Assembly: GCA_023374045.1 (NCBI GenBank) | Contig: CM041778.1 | Location: forward strand, 91,198,978-91,262,977 | DNA: 64,000 nucleotides | Source: Limonium bicolor | Lineage: Eukaryota; Streptophyta; Magnoliopsida; Caryophyllales; Plumbaginaceae | Direction of reading: 5' to 3' | Shown here: positions 45,617 to 55,964 of the stretch, one piece after another | How the letters are laid out: every line of letters begins with the position of its first letter | Numbering within the stretch: the stretch's first letter is position 1 | Translations under genes and position numbers: made by a program | The notes under the pieces: model-generated | Told to the model about the DNA's origin: nothing | Databases searched by the model: none | Seen by the model: the letters and a program-made list of their open reading frames with translations, nothing else

Positions 45617-48600
45617 TGGATGATCACCCTGATGACCCCATTGGACGGCTTATCTCGACTGGAGAACCTGAGCCACAGCAGAATAGACCAAGTAAGCGGG
45701 TCACAAGAGGAGGAAAGAAGAAGAAGGACCAGTTAGCAGTACACGAGACTGAGGCTGGCCCTTCACAGCAGACCGAAGAGGAGTCAGTTGTCCCACCAGA
45801 GGCGAAGAAGCAAAAGAAGAGAGGTGCAACACGTGGGCTGAAGGCTAACAAGGGCCCTCCTACAAAACCGGTGGACTTCAATCAGTTCAACCAACCCCAT
45901 GGAAATTGGAAGAATGACTTCACCGCTTACGGTAGCCATTTGGTGAAGTCATATTGCAACATAAACCACAACTGGAAGCAAGTGCCTCAATCATTGAAGG
46001 ATACTATGTTTCAGCGTCTTCAGGTAAATCTCTACATTATTACTATGATCTTTTGTGAAATAATAGAACATTTATGTTTACTTTACTAACTGAATGATCA
46101 TGTACGTAGTCTCGTTTCTCCGTGGATCCCGCACTTAAAAAGGATGTGCTATCAGCGATGTCGAAACAGTTCCGGGACCACAAGAATAAGTTGGCTGACA
46201 AGTTCATCTACAAGATGCCTACTCCAGAAGATCCAGATGATCCAGATCATGGTGGAGACGGTGAGAGACCACCATGGGAGGTTTACGAGGGCATAACAGA
46301 AGAGCAATGGGTACAATTTGTTGAGAGGCGTCACACACCGGAGTTCCAGGTGCACTTTATTGTCATACATACATAAATTAATCTTAATTTCTTATGTTTT
46401 TTTGTGTTCAATTTCACTTAACATGATCCCATTAATTTATGCAGGCTCTCCGTGCGAACAACAAGCAAATGCTAAGAAGAATCTGTACCCTCACCACTTA
46501 GGTGGAAAAAGTATTGCTCAAAGGGTACCAGAATGGGAGCAAAAGGGATATCTGCCCACGGATGGCTCATTGGATGCCAGTGGCAGAAGAATGAAAGTGT
46601 GGGAGTTAAGCCACATTCCGAAGAACTCTACTCCCGAAAATCCTCAATACGATGAAGCCACGAGAGCAGTTATTGCTCAAATGGTAAGTGATATCATTTC
46701 ATTTTCAGTCAAACTGTTCATTTCCTTTGTATATGAACTTATGTTAAACTAATAACTGTATTTGTGTGTTGTATTAGGGTGAATTAAGCTCTCAGCTCAC
46801 CCAGGGCACCTGGACCTCACAGAGGAATGATGATCCTCTTACACGCGCTCTTGGTAAGAAGGATCATCCAGGTCGTGCCATTGGGTTTGGTGGGCACGTT
46901 GGTATCCGCCAGGCATTTGGCGCACCCGGGTCCAGAATCAGCAGGGACAGTCGATTAGCTACGAGGAGCACCTGAGAGCGTTGGCTGAGATGGAGCAGAG
47001 GATTACTCAGAACGTCGACGAGAGGATCGCTCAGGCTATATCAAGGATTCAGCCACAGCAGCATGAAAGCCAAGAGGTTTCTCGACCACCAGTTGATCAG
47101 TCACCCATTCAGCAGCAGAGTGCACCGGTAGTGAGAAGTAGTGTCCACTCGGCTGATCCGTTTCCCTATGCATCTCTAAGGTTAGACTAACATTTCAATT
47201 GAGTACATGACGATTATGATTTTTCACTTGATCACTAATATCATCATAGAAGAATTCAATTTTTATCTAAACAAGTTCCACATAACACTCAGGCACCCAC
47301 TGAGTGCCATCTGTTTTTACAAATTGGAGTAGAAGAGGTCATGGTTGCATGGGGAAAACTTTTCCCCTCTCTCCAAGTGATATTGTGCACGGTGAACCAC
47401 TCCGACATTACCATGCACGAGTGCTTCTAGACGAATTTGTTGCAGAGCATGCTGACGTCGGTTTACCGGTGCCGATCCCACAAAGACCTACCTGCGTTCT
47501 GCACAAACTGCGACAGTGCAGTGGCCTGCACGATTGGTCAGACTCCCTGGGCAGGTATTACTCTTAACCGTTGCTATAAAACTATTGGTGTACCACCTTG
47601 CATCCATATACTTAATTAGACTAATATCATAGGATATGAGCCGACCGAAGACTGATAAGGGCAAAGGAAAAAGAATTGCCGCACCTGTGCAATCAAAGGC
47701 ATCCACAAATTTTGTGCTTAGACCTGCTTTGGTGGAGAAGAGAATATTGGCCGGCTTGTCGACTAATATGCAGATTCTGCATTCCTCGTTGTTGGTGCTA
47801 CCACCTGATTCTGATTCCCTCACTGTGGAAGATCCCGAGCGGATATTTCACTATATAGTTCAAGGAGAAGATATACATCGATTTGGGATGTATATATCCG
47901 ACTTCGAGGAGTGCTTCAGGAGGGATTGGTTGAATGTGTCGATTATCAAGTCGGCCGCCATGTGAGTGACTTCTACCTTTTATATTTTGAATTCATTAAT
48001 TGGTGATGAATTAGATGTTTGAATAAAAAGTTAATGACTAATGATATTGCCTCATAGGTGGGTGCATGATAAGGCGATCAATGTCTATGAAGATCAAGAT
48101 TTGGATTCCTGTGTCCTGCTATGTGCAGTGAAGTCCAGATGACAAGTGATCCGCAAGGCCTTATGCATATATGACGAATGCCCTCTTTGAATGTTCTAAC
48201 AAGTCATTTATTATGCTGCCATATCATTCAGGTATGATATTTGACTATTTCTCTTAGTATTATCTAAAACATATAGTTTGTGTTAGTTGCTTAATGATTT
48301 CAACACATTGTGTAATTTGTGGACAGTCGACATTGGTCATTGCTTGTGCTGGTGATGTGAAGCACCCACGAATCTTGCAATTTGACTCACTTGGTACGGG
48401 TGCCAAGAGACCGAAGATCTCCACCGCAATACTGGGGTAATTAGTTTTTATCGTAAACAACAATTATTATTACTTAACATTAACTGTTTCATAACTTGCT
48501 ACTGATGCTTAAAACTATATATATTGCTGATGTATATAGTTCCATGAGAGCTGCATTATCTCTCCAGGGTATAACAATGAAGAGTAACATCCCTTGGAAC

Positions 48601-48973
48601 ACTGTCAAGGTACTCTATTAATTGATAAATTTGTGTGATAATGTTTAAACTTGTTTATAACTGTCAATATGTGCGTTTTATAGTGTCCGGTGCAGCCTGG
48701 GGGTTCAGAATGTGGATACTATGTCATGAGATTCATGAGTGACATAGTAGGAGCGGCAAACCTTTTACCAGAGCACTCGTTAGACAGGTAACATTCTTTG
48801 AAAGTTTCAGTTATGCTCTTTACATGTTGTTAGACTTGTACGTTTTAGATTAATGTTCATTTTTTTTCAAGGCTTTCGAAGAAGTGTTCAAAGGTGGTCA
48901 GTATGATGATGCTCAAATTGTTGAGATGCTTGAGGAATGGTCGGAGTTCGTCTGCACAAGTTTAATGAATTGA
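45617..48973 (+). CDS. CACTA-2 second gene: Transposase_24-type region joined to Ulp1-like peptidase
   Basis: About ten exons by GT/AG. Exon 45617-46023 follows TTTTTTTTCAG and reads DDHPDDPIGRLISTGEPEPQ, then QPHGNWKNDFTAYGSHLVKS. Next: PPWEVYEGITEEQWVQFVER (46111-46348), HHLGGKSIAQRVPEWEQKGY (to 46683), GHVGIRQAFG and the coiled-coil MEQRITQNVDERIAQAISRI (to 47180), then 47637-47961. Peptidase: RHWSLLVL with His (48327 on), LQFDSLG with Asp, and CPVQPGGSECGYYVMRFM with Cys (48684 on), ending LEEWSEFVCTSLMN and TGA. Frameshifts near 46470, 46930 and 48350 are likely. Exon 45617 has no in-frame ATG of its own, so it probably splices onto an upstream leader, as TnpA does in En/Spm. Confidence 0.65.
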
Positions 48974-49261
48974 TGATCATGAAGATGTTTTGTGAACTTT
49001 TTGAGTATGTAAATGTAACTCTGTACACTTGTGGATGGTGTAATGGTAGATTTGAATTGTAATGGTGTTTTTAATTTGTAATGAAAGTGTGTAATTGCAT
49101 TGGTTTTGTTAACTCTCAAATTGTGGTGCGTCGTTGGTATTAATTGGGAGCTTTTATAACTTTTTAAATGTGTGCTGGAGCTCCCTGTATGGATGAAGCA
49201 TTATTACAGGTCTGATTGAACAAATGTGGTGAATATAATATATATATAAGCTGGGATGGAA

Positions 49262-49545
49262 AAAAACAAAAAAAAATACCTATCTCGGCGGTTCTTAGAG
49301 ACAACCGCCGAGATAGGCCCCTGGGATTGACCGATGTGAGATTGACCATGGGTCTATCTCGGCGGTTCTTAGAGAACAACCGCCGAGATAGACCCATGGT
49401 CAATCTCACATCGGTCAATCCCAGGGCCTATCTCGGCGGTTGCTCTAAGAACCGCCGAGATAGGTACCTATTTCGGCGGTGCTCATTTCGGCGGTTACAA
49501 CCGCCGAAATAGGCCCATTGGAACCGCCGAAATAGGCCTTTTTTC
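49262..49545. repeat. CACTA-2 right subterminal repeats with near-perfect palindrome
   Basis: 49279-49465 reads almost identically on both strands: CTATCTCGGCGGTT, CTTAGAG, AACCGCCGAGATAG, GATTGACCGATGTGAGATTG and CATGGG on one side return in reverse on the other around CTTAGAGAAC near 49372. Then TATTTCGGCGGT pairs to 49545. Confidence 0.9.
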
Positions 49546-49557
49546 TAACTAGTGTTT

Positions 49558-50145
49558 AAGAAGGTAAAAATTATTGTAACATACCTTAAAAATGTAGGCG
49601 TACAATGCTCAAATTTTCAGAGGTGAAAAAGTGCAGCAGTTTTCCAGCAGCAGTTCTTCATCAACAGTAAATTAGAAGCAAATCAGCAAAAATAAGAATA
49701 GCATTAACAATTCATCAAGTGCAGGTAAAAAACAAAAGATATAATATTCACAAGAAAATTTTGGCATGGTCTCCCCTGTTTTTCTATGTTTTCCCGGTTC
49801 TAAGAACCTCCACAACTTCACTCAAAAGGATACCATTCAACTCACCAAGCGCATCACTAGCAATTGCAACCATAATGATGGCTAGCCCACCAAGCACACT
49901 AACAATTCATCAAGGTTTCACACTTAATGCCACCACAAAATGCAACCAAATAATCTAGTAGCTTAGGCAATTAAGGCTCAAAATTGGGCGCACGAGATTC
50001 CGGTATCATCCATAATGCAACAACACACATTTTAACATCAATGAACAATGCTAAACAAGACATAATGTAATTAAAACCTAAATCATCTGAATATGATAGG
50101 AAAGTCAACAAATTAAATACTAGTAATAGAACCAAGTTCAATATG
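49558..50145 (-). other. CACTA-1 leader intron, no gene seen
   Basis: AT-rich sequence on the transposase-proximal side of the CACTA-1 leader. No coding. Contains GCACACTAACAATTCATCAAG-like fragments only. Confidence 0.4.
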
Positions 50146-50159
50146 AACAAGTTTGAGTG

Positions 50160-50745
50160 TATTACTGGTTCTAAAGTAGACTATTTCAGCTTGTACAAAA
50201 TCTGGTGTACAAGAGATGCACCAGTTTAGTTATTTAGTCACTGCAAGGCGCGGACACAATCAGAGAATGAAGAAATCATGGAGCATGATAGTTTCCTAAA
50301 TATGGCAAAGAGAAGATGGTAAGTTCAAGTGTATTACCGGTTCCAGAGTGAGATGTTTTCAGCCCATAGTTAAATCTGGTGTGCAGCAGCCCGGTGATAA
50401 GTATCACTGTCGAATAGCGGTAAAAGAAGAGAGGTATAGTTCAGCAACAGTAAAAAAAAAAGATGCGAAAGGTGTGTTTAAAAGGGAAAAACCAACCAGA
50501 AATCCGATTTAACATATTTGTGTGTATATAACTATCAAATAGAGAATCAAAAAAGAAAATTCATTCATGCATGAGAGGAGTTGACTTCTGAGCATGAGTT
50601 TCCTAATTATGCCAAAGAGGAGATGGTAAGTTCAAGTGTATTACCGGTTCTAGAGTGAGATGTTTTCAGCCCATATGTTAAATCTGGTGTGCAGCAGCCC
50701 GGTGATAAATATCACTGTAGAATAGCGGTAAAAGAAGAGAATATA
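50160..50745 (-). ncRNA. CACTA-1 repeated non-coding leader exons (three copies)
   Basis: On the minus strand, two near-identical exons run from CTATTCTACAG or CTATTCGACAG to GGGCTGAAAACATCTCACTC and GAACCG, followed by GTAATA (50742-50645 and about 50430-50335). A third, diverged copy sits near 50230-50165. The spacing of the first two is about 305 bp, so a genomic block including intron was duplicated. No ORF. Confidence 0.55.
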
Positions 50746-50759
50746 GTTCAGTACAAGAG

Positions 50760-52090
50760 CATCAACATGGTTTAATTCATGGTAGATCTATATCGTATAC
50801 ATTTTGGTATCTGCAAACTAGTAGATTATTCATTCACTGTTTGATTCATCTAACTGTGTCTGTTTCTGTATATAATGTATGTCTTCTTCTTTATTATAAA
50901 AATACGCGACAATTTAAATAAGAAAAGATCCAATGTTGGTTTCATTCTTCATGTTATGGACATTCTCACGCTTTTGCCTGTTTTCTGTTCCACACTCGTC
51001 TCTTTTTACTTATAAAAATGGTTCTTTCATGTACTGTTTCAATTTCATCTTTAGTCATTGATGATGAGATTCTACAGTTTAATTAATTAACTTAACACAC
51101 TTCATTAATGTTAAAACCTTAATATAGTATCTCTGTTTCTGTTAATTTCCTGGTAAGGAAGACTCTAGAGAGGTACGAGAAATGCAGTAGTTACAACACC
51201 CCAGAAGTTGAGAAGCCAAACAAGGTACGAGAAATGCAGTTACATACCACTATTTCATTACAATTTTTAGGATATCTTTGTTTATCAGATGCAAAAGGAT
51301 AGTGAAAGATATAATTTGAGGAATAAATTATAATTACATGGTTCAATTAATGTGAAGTTAACTTATTGGTGGTCGGTGGTGTTGCTACATTATCAATTTG
51401 GCAGGTATAACCCAGATGATGGTAATGATCATCAGACAATGCAAGCAGCCATACTGGCCAAGTCAATGGGAAAATTAGTTTTGTTTGCTCAGAATGGTAA
51501 CTATCTTGGCTTTTTTGGGAAAATTAGTTTGACAAATCTGAAATGTAAATAAGATCTTTGTCCCATCATGGATAGCTGATAGCTCTCTTGGTAATAACAA
51601 AAACAATGGAGATTTTGATGTATCGTTTATTAAAGCATGTAAGAATGATAGTAAATTGCACATACATTACACCTGTTCCCTTACTTATCTGTTATATTGA
51701 ATCTTGTGAATTTCCATCTTAACAACAGGACAAAACTGGGTTTTAAGAGCAAATCAAGGGCTAAGTTTGATATCAATTAACCAAAAAAGGTTCCTTGTTT
51801 CCAACAAGTGGAAGAAGAAAATTGTGTTTAACAGAAGTTCAGATTAAGGAAAAAAAACAAGTTGGGATCATTGTGTTAGAAAATATATTTGTATATTATT
51901 TACATTGTGTATTCCGAACTTGTAGGCCATCCTCCTTAATTATAGGCTTCACCCTCACATGTAATTATAGTTATATATCAGTAAATACAAGAGCATCAAT
52001 CTAGACATTGAACATCAAATTAGGAAGTCTATATGCAAAATAATAAGCTTGTAGTATCTATAACTATAATCGATTATCAAAAATTACCAT
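50760..52090 (-). other. CACTA-1 leader intron, no gene seen
   Basis: AT-rich, no recognised coding. A short open stretch near 51352-51663 on both strands shows no family features. GAGGTACGAGAAATGCAG is duplicated near 51170 and 51224. Confidence 0.4.
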
Positions 52091-52099
52091 CAGTATTAC

Positions 52100-52515
52100 C
52101 GGTTCTAGCTTGGGATCTGCACGGTGGACAACAAGCTCGAGCAAGCCAACAGACAGCAAATTCCTCTACGGGCAGCAGATAGGGAGAGACGGTGGTGGCT
52201 TGGATGTGGTTGCGATCGACGACAGTGGTGGTGGAGGCCGCTGTTGCAATCGACGACGGGAATGGCGTTGTTGGCGATTGGCGACGCTTCCTGGTGGGGT
52301 GACAAAAAGCAGAAGGCGGCGACAGCACGGTGGACCGACGGCGAAACAGGGGGGGCGGTGGACCGACGTGTGAAACTGGGAGGGGGGCGGTGGACCGATG
52401 TGTGAAACTGGGGAGAGGGCGGTGAACGAGAGGGAGACGATGGTGTTGAGAGAAAATCGCGAAGTCGAGAGGTCGGGGAGAGATCAGGAAAATGAGGGGT
52501 GTTAGGTGATTTTAG
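52100..52515 (-). promoter_or_regulatory. CACTA-1 promoter and first leader exon
   Basis: GC-rich block. The minus strand runs from CATTTTCCTGATCTCTCCCC to CAAGCTAGAACCG, followed by the donor GTAATA (52099). A unit CGGTGGACCGAYGTGTGAAA with CTGGG is repeated about three times at 52330-52430 on the plus strand. It occupies the same place relative to the terminus as the GC-rich block of CACTA-2. Confidence 0.5.
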
Positions 52516-52519
52516 ATAG

Positions 52520-52868
52520 ATTTTTTAAAAGACGGTTCTTCTAAAACCGTCCTTTATAATGCGAAAAGAGCGCGCAGAGATGTAGACAAAAAAACGAGGC
52601 TATATCTTAACCGTCTTTATTAGCGTTTTAATACGGTTGTTATAAAACTGTCGTTTAATATACTACGAGGCGCGCTATTACAATTTCATATAAAGACGGT
52701 TTTAATATAAGCGTCATTTAAGAAACATGTAGCGCAGTAAAAATCATCATTTTAAACGACGGTTTTATGTTAAACCATCGTTTTTAGAAGTCTTTAAAGT
52801 TCAGCGCGCGCATCCAATAGGCTTAAAAGACGGTTTTCATTTATAGACCGTTTTTTTTGATATTTTTT
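52520..52868. repeat. CACTA-1 subterminal repeats, promoter end
   Basis: AAAAGACGGTTCTTCTAAAACCGTC and similar pairs (about six), separated by GCGCGC-type spacers, matching the array at 31955-32312. Ends TTTTTTCTACTAGTG at 52877. Confidence 0.82.
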
Positions 52869-52880
52869 CTACTAGTGTTT

Positions 52881-53608
52881 ATATTAAGGTCTATATAAAT
52901 AAATTCACTATTATAATATCAACCACAATTCTATCAATGATAAGAACAATTGTAACTATACATGGCTTAAAACACTCAGGCTACTTGTTCACATATGAAT
53001 AAAAAAAAATATAATAATTAATAGTGAACTTTATTAATGTTTACATCATACAAAAAAAACAATTAGTGTTAAAAATATGACCTATGTATTACTATGTTAC
53101 ATATAATTAAATATTGAGATTTTTATCCTTATTTTAGCATTAGTCAAAAGTAAAATGGATTATTATGTCATTCTTAGTAATCATGTACCCCTTCTATCCA
53201 TAATACAAATATTTTTTTAGTTTTTTATTACAGATTTTATAAATTAGAAAATATTTAGAATTACTCCAAATATTTTAGTATAAGTTTTGAGAATAACGCT
53301 ACTAGTTTAAAACTATTGCTAATTATTGGCATTAACTTATAATTTAGTATACCAATCTTTATAAATAAACGAAAAATAAAAAGGGAAAACAAACTTTTTT
53401 ATATTAATATATATATTATCAATTTATTTAATTTTATGTCAAATTTAATATATAATATCTTTTAAAAACTATAATTATAACTATTGAAAATTCAAATTAA
53501 TTTATTAAAATTAATTTTTAAATAAAATTAATATTATTAAAATATTCTCGCCCCTAATTAACGTTTTTGGTCCCGCCCCTGTTTATGGTATTCATTTTCT
53601 CTGCAGCA
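52881..53608. other. AT-rich body of the Tourist-like element
   Basis: No coding. Dense TATATTAATATATATATTATC-like sequence. Assigned to the split Tourist-like element by position only. Confidence 0.35.
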
Positions 53609-53764
53609 TAAATTGTTGGCTGTTTTGTGGTTGTTTTGTGCTGGTATATTTGTGGACTATTTTGAAAAATGTTGTTCGGCAGTGACGGTTTGACATTTTT
53701 ATCAAAAATATCAAACTCAAAATACCACATTTATACCATAAAAGAGACAACACCGAACGAAGCC
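53609..53764 (+). repeat. Right end of the Tourist-like element
   Basis: GGCTGTTTTGTGGTTGTTTTG, then GTTCGGCAGTGACGG and finally ACACCGAACGAAGCC. The first word and GTTCGGCA(T)GTG(A/G)CGG also occur at 31680-31730 in the same orientation. Confidence 0.5.
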
Positions 53765-53767
53765 TAA

Positions 53768-55310
53768 TTTATTTGATTGAACCTAATAATAAATCATTAC
53801 TAGTCTGGCATGGATCTAGACGTAACTGATAATTTTATATATCTTATTTATTAAAAACCTTTATTTTCGTCTCAGCTTTTCTCTCACACATTATAACACG
53901 GTTATACTCAAACAACCGTGTTGTAAAATATTTTATAACACTGTTAACACATAAACCGTGTTATAAAATGTGGTTATATAATATTTTTTCAACTAGTATA
54001 AAACCTATAGGTTTCTCCCAATATTACTGTTGTAAACCTTTGGTTTTCTTGATATGATTTTTATGAGCTCTCGTGTCTATTATAACATAGTTATTGCATT
54101 CTTTGTCATTATAGTAAGTGACATTATTAATATTGAAATTATTTATTATCTATTTTTGTTTTAATCTGGGGAAAACTATTTGTTGACATACTTCTCCTAT
54201 TCTTCCTGCTTGTATACTAGTATCTTTGAATTTTATTTGGGGATATTTGAAATGCTACGTCTAGTATTATTGATTCTTGGGCGTTAGATTTTTCTTTCTC
54301 TCTACTCTTACTTCAAGTTTTCTTGTCCTCAAGCTACCTGCTTGCCTTTATAGGCAATCTTCTACCGTAACTCTCCTTTATCTTTTACTATTTGGATGAC
54401 TATTCTCCTCCACTAGCTAGGACGGACTACTCTTTACATTATTGTTGGACATTACTACACCTACTACATTATTACACATACTATTCCCGCCTTGTAGACG
54501 GGGTTTCATTATTACACATACCACATATTGCTAGATACTTTTCAAATACTATTCCCGCCTTACAGATGAAGTTACATTATTGATGTCTCGCCTTCTTGTG
54601 TTTTCTCACACACTCCAGTCTTCTGGTTGACACGTGTCATTTCCCAGAGCTTGACACAACTTTTGATGTGTTTCTTTGGTGATGTAGATTGTGCTGGCGA
54701 ACTTTTTCTGCCATTTCATAATGAATTCTTTTTCACTGGACTCATATCAAAATTATCCACTTGTCAGTCCCTTTTAGCAGTCTAAAGCTTTTCCAGCTTC
54801 ATTTCCAAGATTTCCAACTACAGTCTTGAATACCAAATATTACCAATGCTCTTCTTAATTGAATCCGTTCATGACTTCTGGCATAACTTCCATGGCTGAT
54901 TTCTATTATATTAATGCTTATAGGTTTTTGCCACGTATCCAATAAGAACAACATTGAAATTCTATTATATTATTATCAATCCTTTACGGAGAAATCTGAT
55001 ATCCCAAATCGATAAAGTATATATCTTCCATGAAAATGAGATTTTATCTCTTTGTATAAATCTGCATCAATCATTGAAATAGGACTAGGATATACTAATC
55101 CTAAATATCTCATTTCAAAAACATTGAAAATCATATTGGATCTGCATTTTATCCAAAACGATCCTTGGATAAAATCCGGTTATGATCAGGAAATAATTTC
55201 CATTATTTCGTAAACCATAGATAATCTCAAGGTCTTCTCTAAAACATTTTGTGCATAACATGGTCGTAAACTTAAAGTAGTATTTGAATTTCAAAAGATT
55301 CACTATTTTT
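53768..55310 (-). pseudogene. Coding remnants, probably the 5' half of the pararetrovirus
   Basis: Minus-strand stretches look coding though full of stops: around 55303-55120 (CTKCFREDLEIIYGLRNNGN), 55125-54975 (RYLGLVYPSPISMIDADLYK, then EIKSHFHGRYILYRFG), 54745-54620 (EKEFIMKWQKKFASTIYITK, then ETHQKLCQALGND) and 54225-54140 (FKDTSIQAGRIGEVCQQI). They lie on the same strand as, and upstream of, the protease-RT-RNase H block at 31584-29790, as movement and coat regions would in a caulimovirid. I cannot name the proteins. The link depends on the transposon nest between the two parts. Confidence 0.42.
53893..53993. repeat. Inverted repeats with degenerate CACTA-like tip
   Basis: ATAACACGGTTATACTC, AACAACCGTGTTGT, then ATAAACCGTGTTATA, followed by TATTTTTTCAACTAGTAT. 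Pairs of AACACGGTT/AACCGTGTT resemble a CACTA subterminus; the left side is missing. Probably a small remnant. Confidence 0.35.
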
Positions 55311-55660
55311 TTGAAAGCCTTTTCAAATTATCGGCATATAAATTATGTATATCTGTAAATTGTGTTTATCTGTATTTTATGTATATTGTCTCGAATCATA
55401 TATATATATAATTGTTTTTGTTATGATTGTTTTATGATATTTCGTTTAATAATATATGTCAATGAAGAATGTAAATTCACGTGAGACTCAAACCAGAGCC
55501 ATACAAGAATGACCATGATGCATTGTAAATAAACCATATTTTTCCAAAATACATTCTAGCTAACAACTCAAATTCTTAAAAAAGTCATTTACAAATGTGA
55601 GAAAATTCATAATATACCTTAGAAACTTAGTAATATATAATCAAGCCCACTTTTTGATTA
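55311..55660. other. Intergenic stretch
   Basis: AT-rich, no gene or repeat recognised. Confidence 0.5.
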
Positions 55661-55799
55661 AGGTCATTTTATGAATTATACAATTCAACAAGGCGAAATT
55701 GGAAGGGATGGTGTGTATGGAATTATACAATTCAACTTCTCCTTTTCTTGCTGCTCTCACACTGTCGATTATAAATCCGCAAAAGCTCAAATTTTCTTT

Positions 55800-55964
55800 C
55801 TTTTCCCTGTATTATTAGTAGAGGACTGGCGAGGAGCCCGACAAGGGAAATGGGAGGTCGCACGAGCCTTACGGTGTAAGATGCTGCTAAGGGAGTTAGA
55901 AAAGCAGCGGATTCGGAATGGGATGACTGGCCGAGGAGATCACTCGGTGGGCGAAAAGGTGTGA
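55800..55964 (+). pseudogene. Possible first exon of the zinc-finger gene
   Basis: Open frame KWEVARALRCKMLLRELEKQ then RIRNGMTGRGDHS. A Leu/Arg/Glu-rich start with a LxxELEKxRIR pattern occurs at the N-terminus of several plant U1-type zinc-finger proteins. It lies 1.2 kb upstream of the zinc-finger exon on the same strand. No clear start codon or donor, so tentative. Confidence 0.25.

Larger units (their letters stand above)
38891..49554 (+). mobile_element. CACTA-2 transposon, nested in CACTA-1
   Basis: Ends CACTAGTACAAAAAA (left) and TTTTTTCTAACTAGTG (right), TTT on both sides, 10.7 kb. Subterminal arrays of TTTCGGCGGTT/AACCGCCGAAA pairs at both ends. Order on the plus strand: GC-rich promoter and leader exons (39.3-41.7 kb), transposase (42204-45479), second gene with Ulp1-like peptidase (45617-48973). 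Three frameshifts damage the transposase; the rest of the architecture is complete. Confidence 0.88.
31944..52877 (-). mobile_element. CACTA-1 transposon (gene strand minus), split by CACTA-2
   Basis: Ends CACTGGT (left) and ACTAGTG (right) with TTT on both sides. Subterminal arrays of GACGGTT/AACCGTC pairs lie at both ends. Without CACTA-2 (38891-49554) it is about 10.3 kb. On the minus strand: promoter and leader exons (52.5-49.6 kb), transposase gene (38221-36350), second gene (36206-32890). Both genes carry damage, and the transposase lacks its catalytic centre, so it can move only with outside help. Confidence 0.8.
31588..53764. mobile_element. Tourist-like (PIF/Harbinger-type) element split by CACTA-1
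   Basis: Left end GGCTCTGTTTGGT at 31588; right end ACCGAACGAAGCC at 53764. The ends are inverted repeats with few mismatches and flanked by TAA on both sides, the 3-bp duplication typical of Harbinger/Tourist elements. The body on both sides holds repeated GCTGTTTTGTGGTTGTTTTG words. Without CACTA-1 (31944-52877 plus one TTT copy) it is about 1.2 kb. It has no coding. Two unrelated copies could mimic this, so the pairing is inferred. Confidence 0.5.

Noticed and set aside
52077..52405. Overlapping open frames on both strands near 52.2 kb
   Set aside because: GC-rich leader DNA lacks stops by composition; frames on both strands and no recognised domain.
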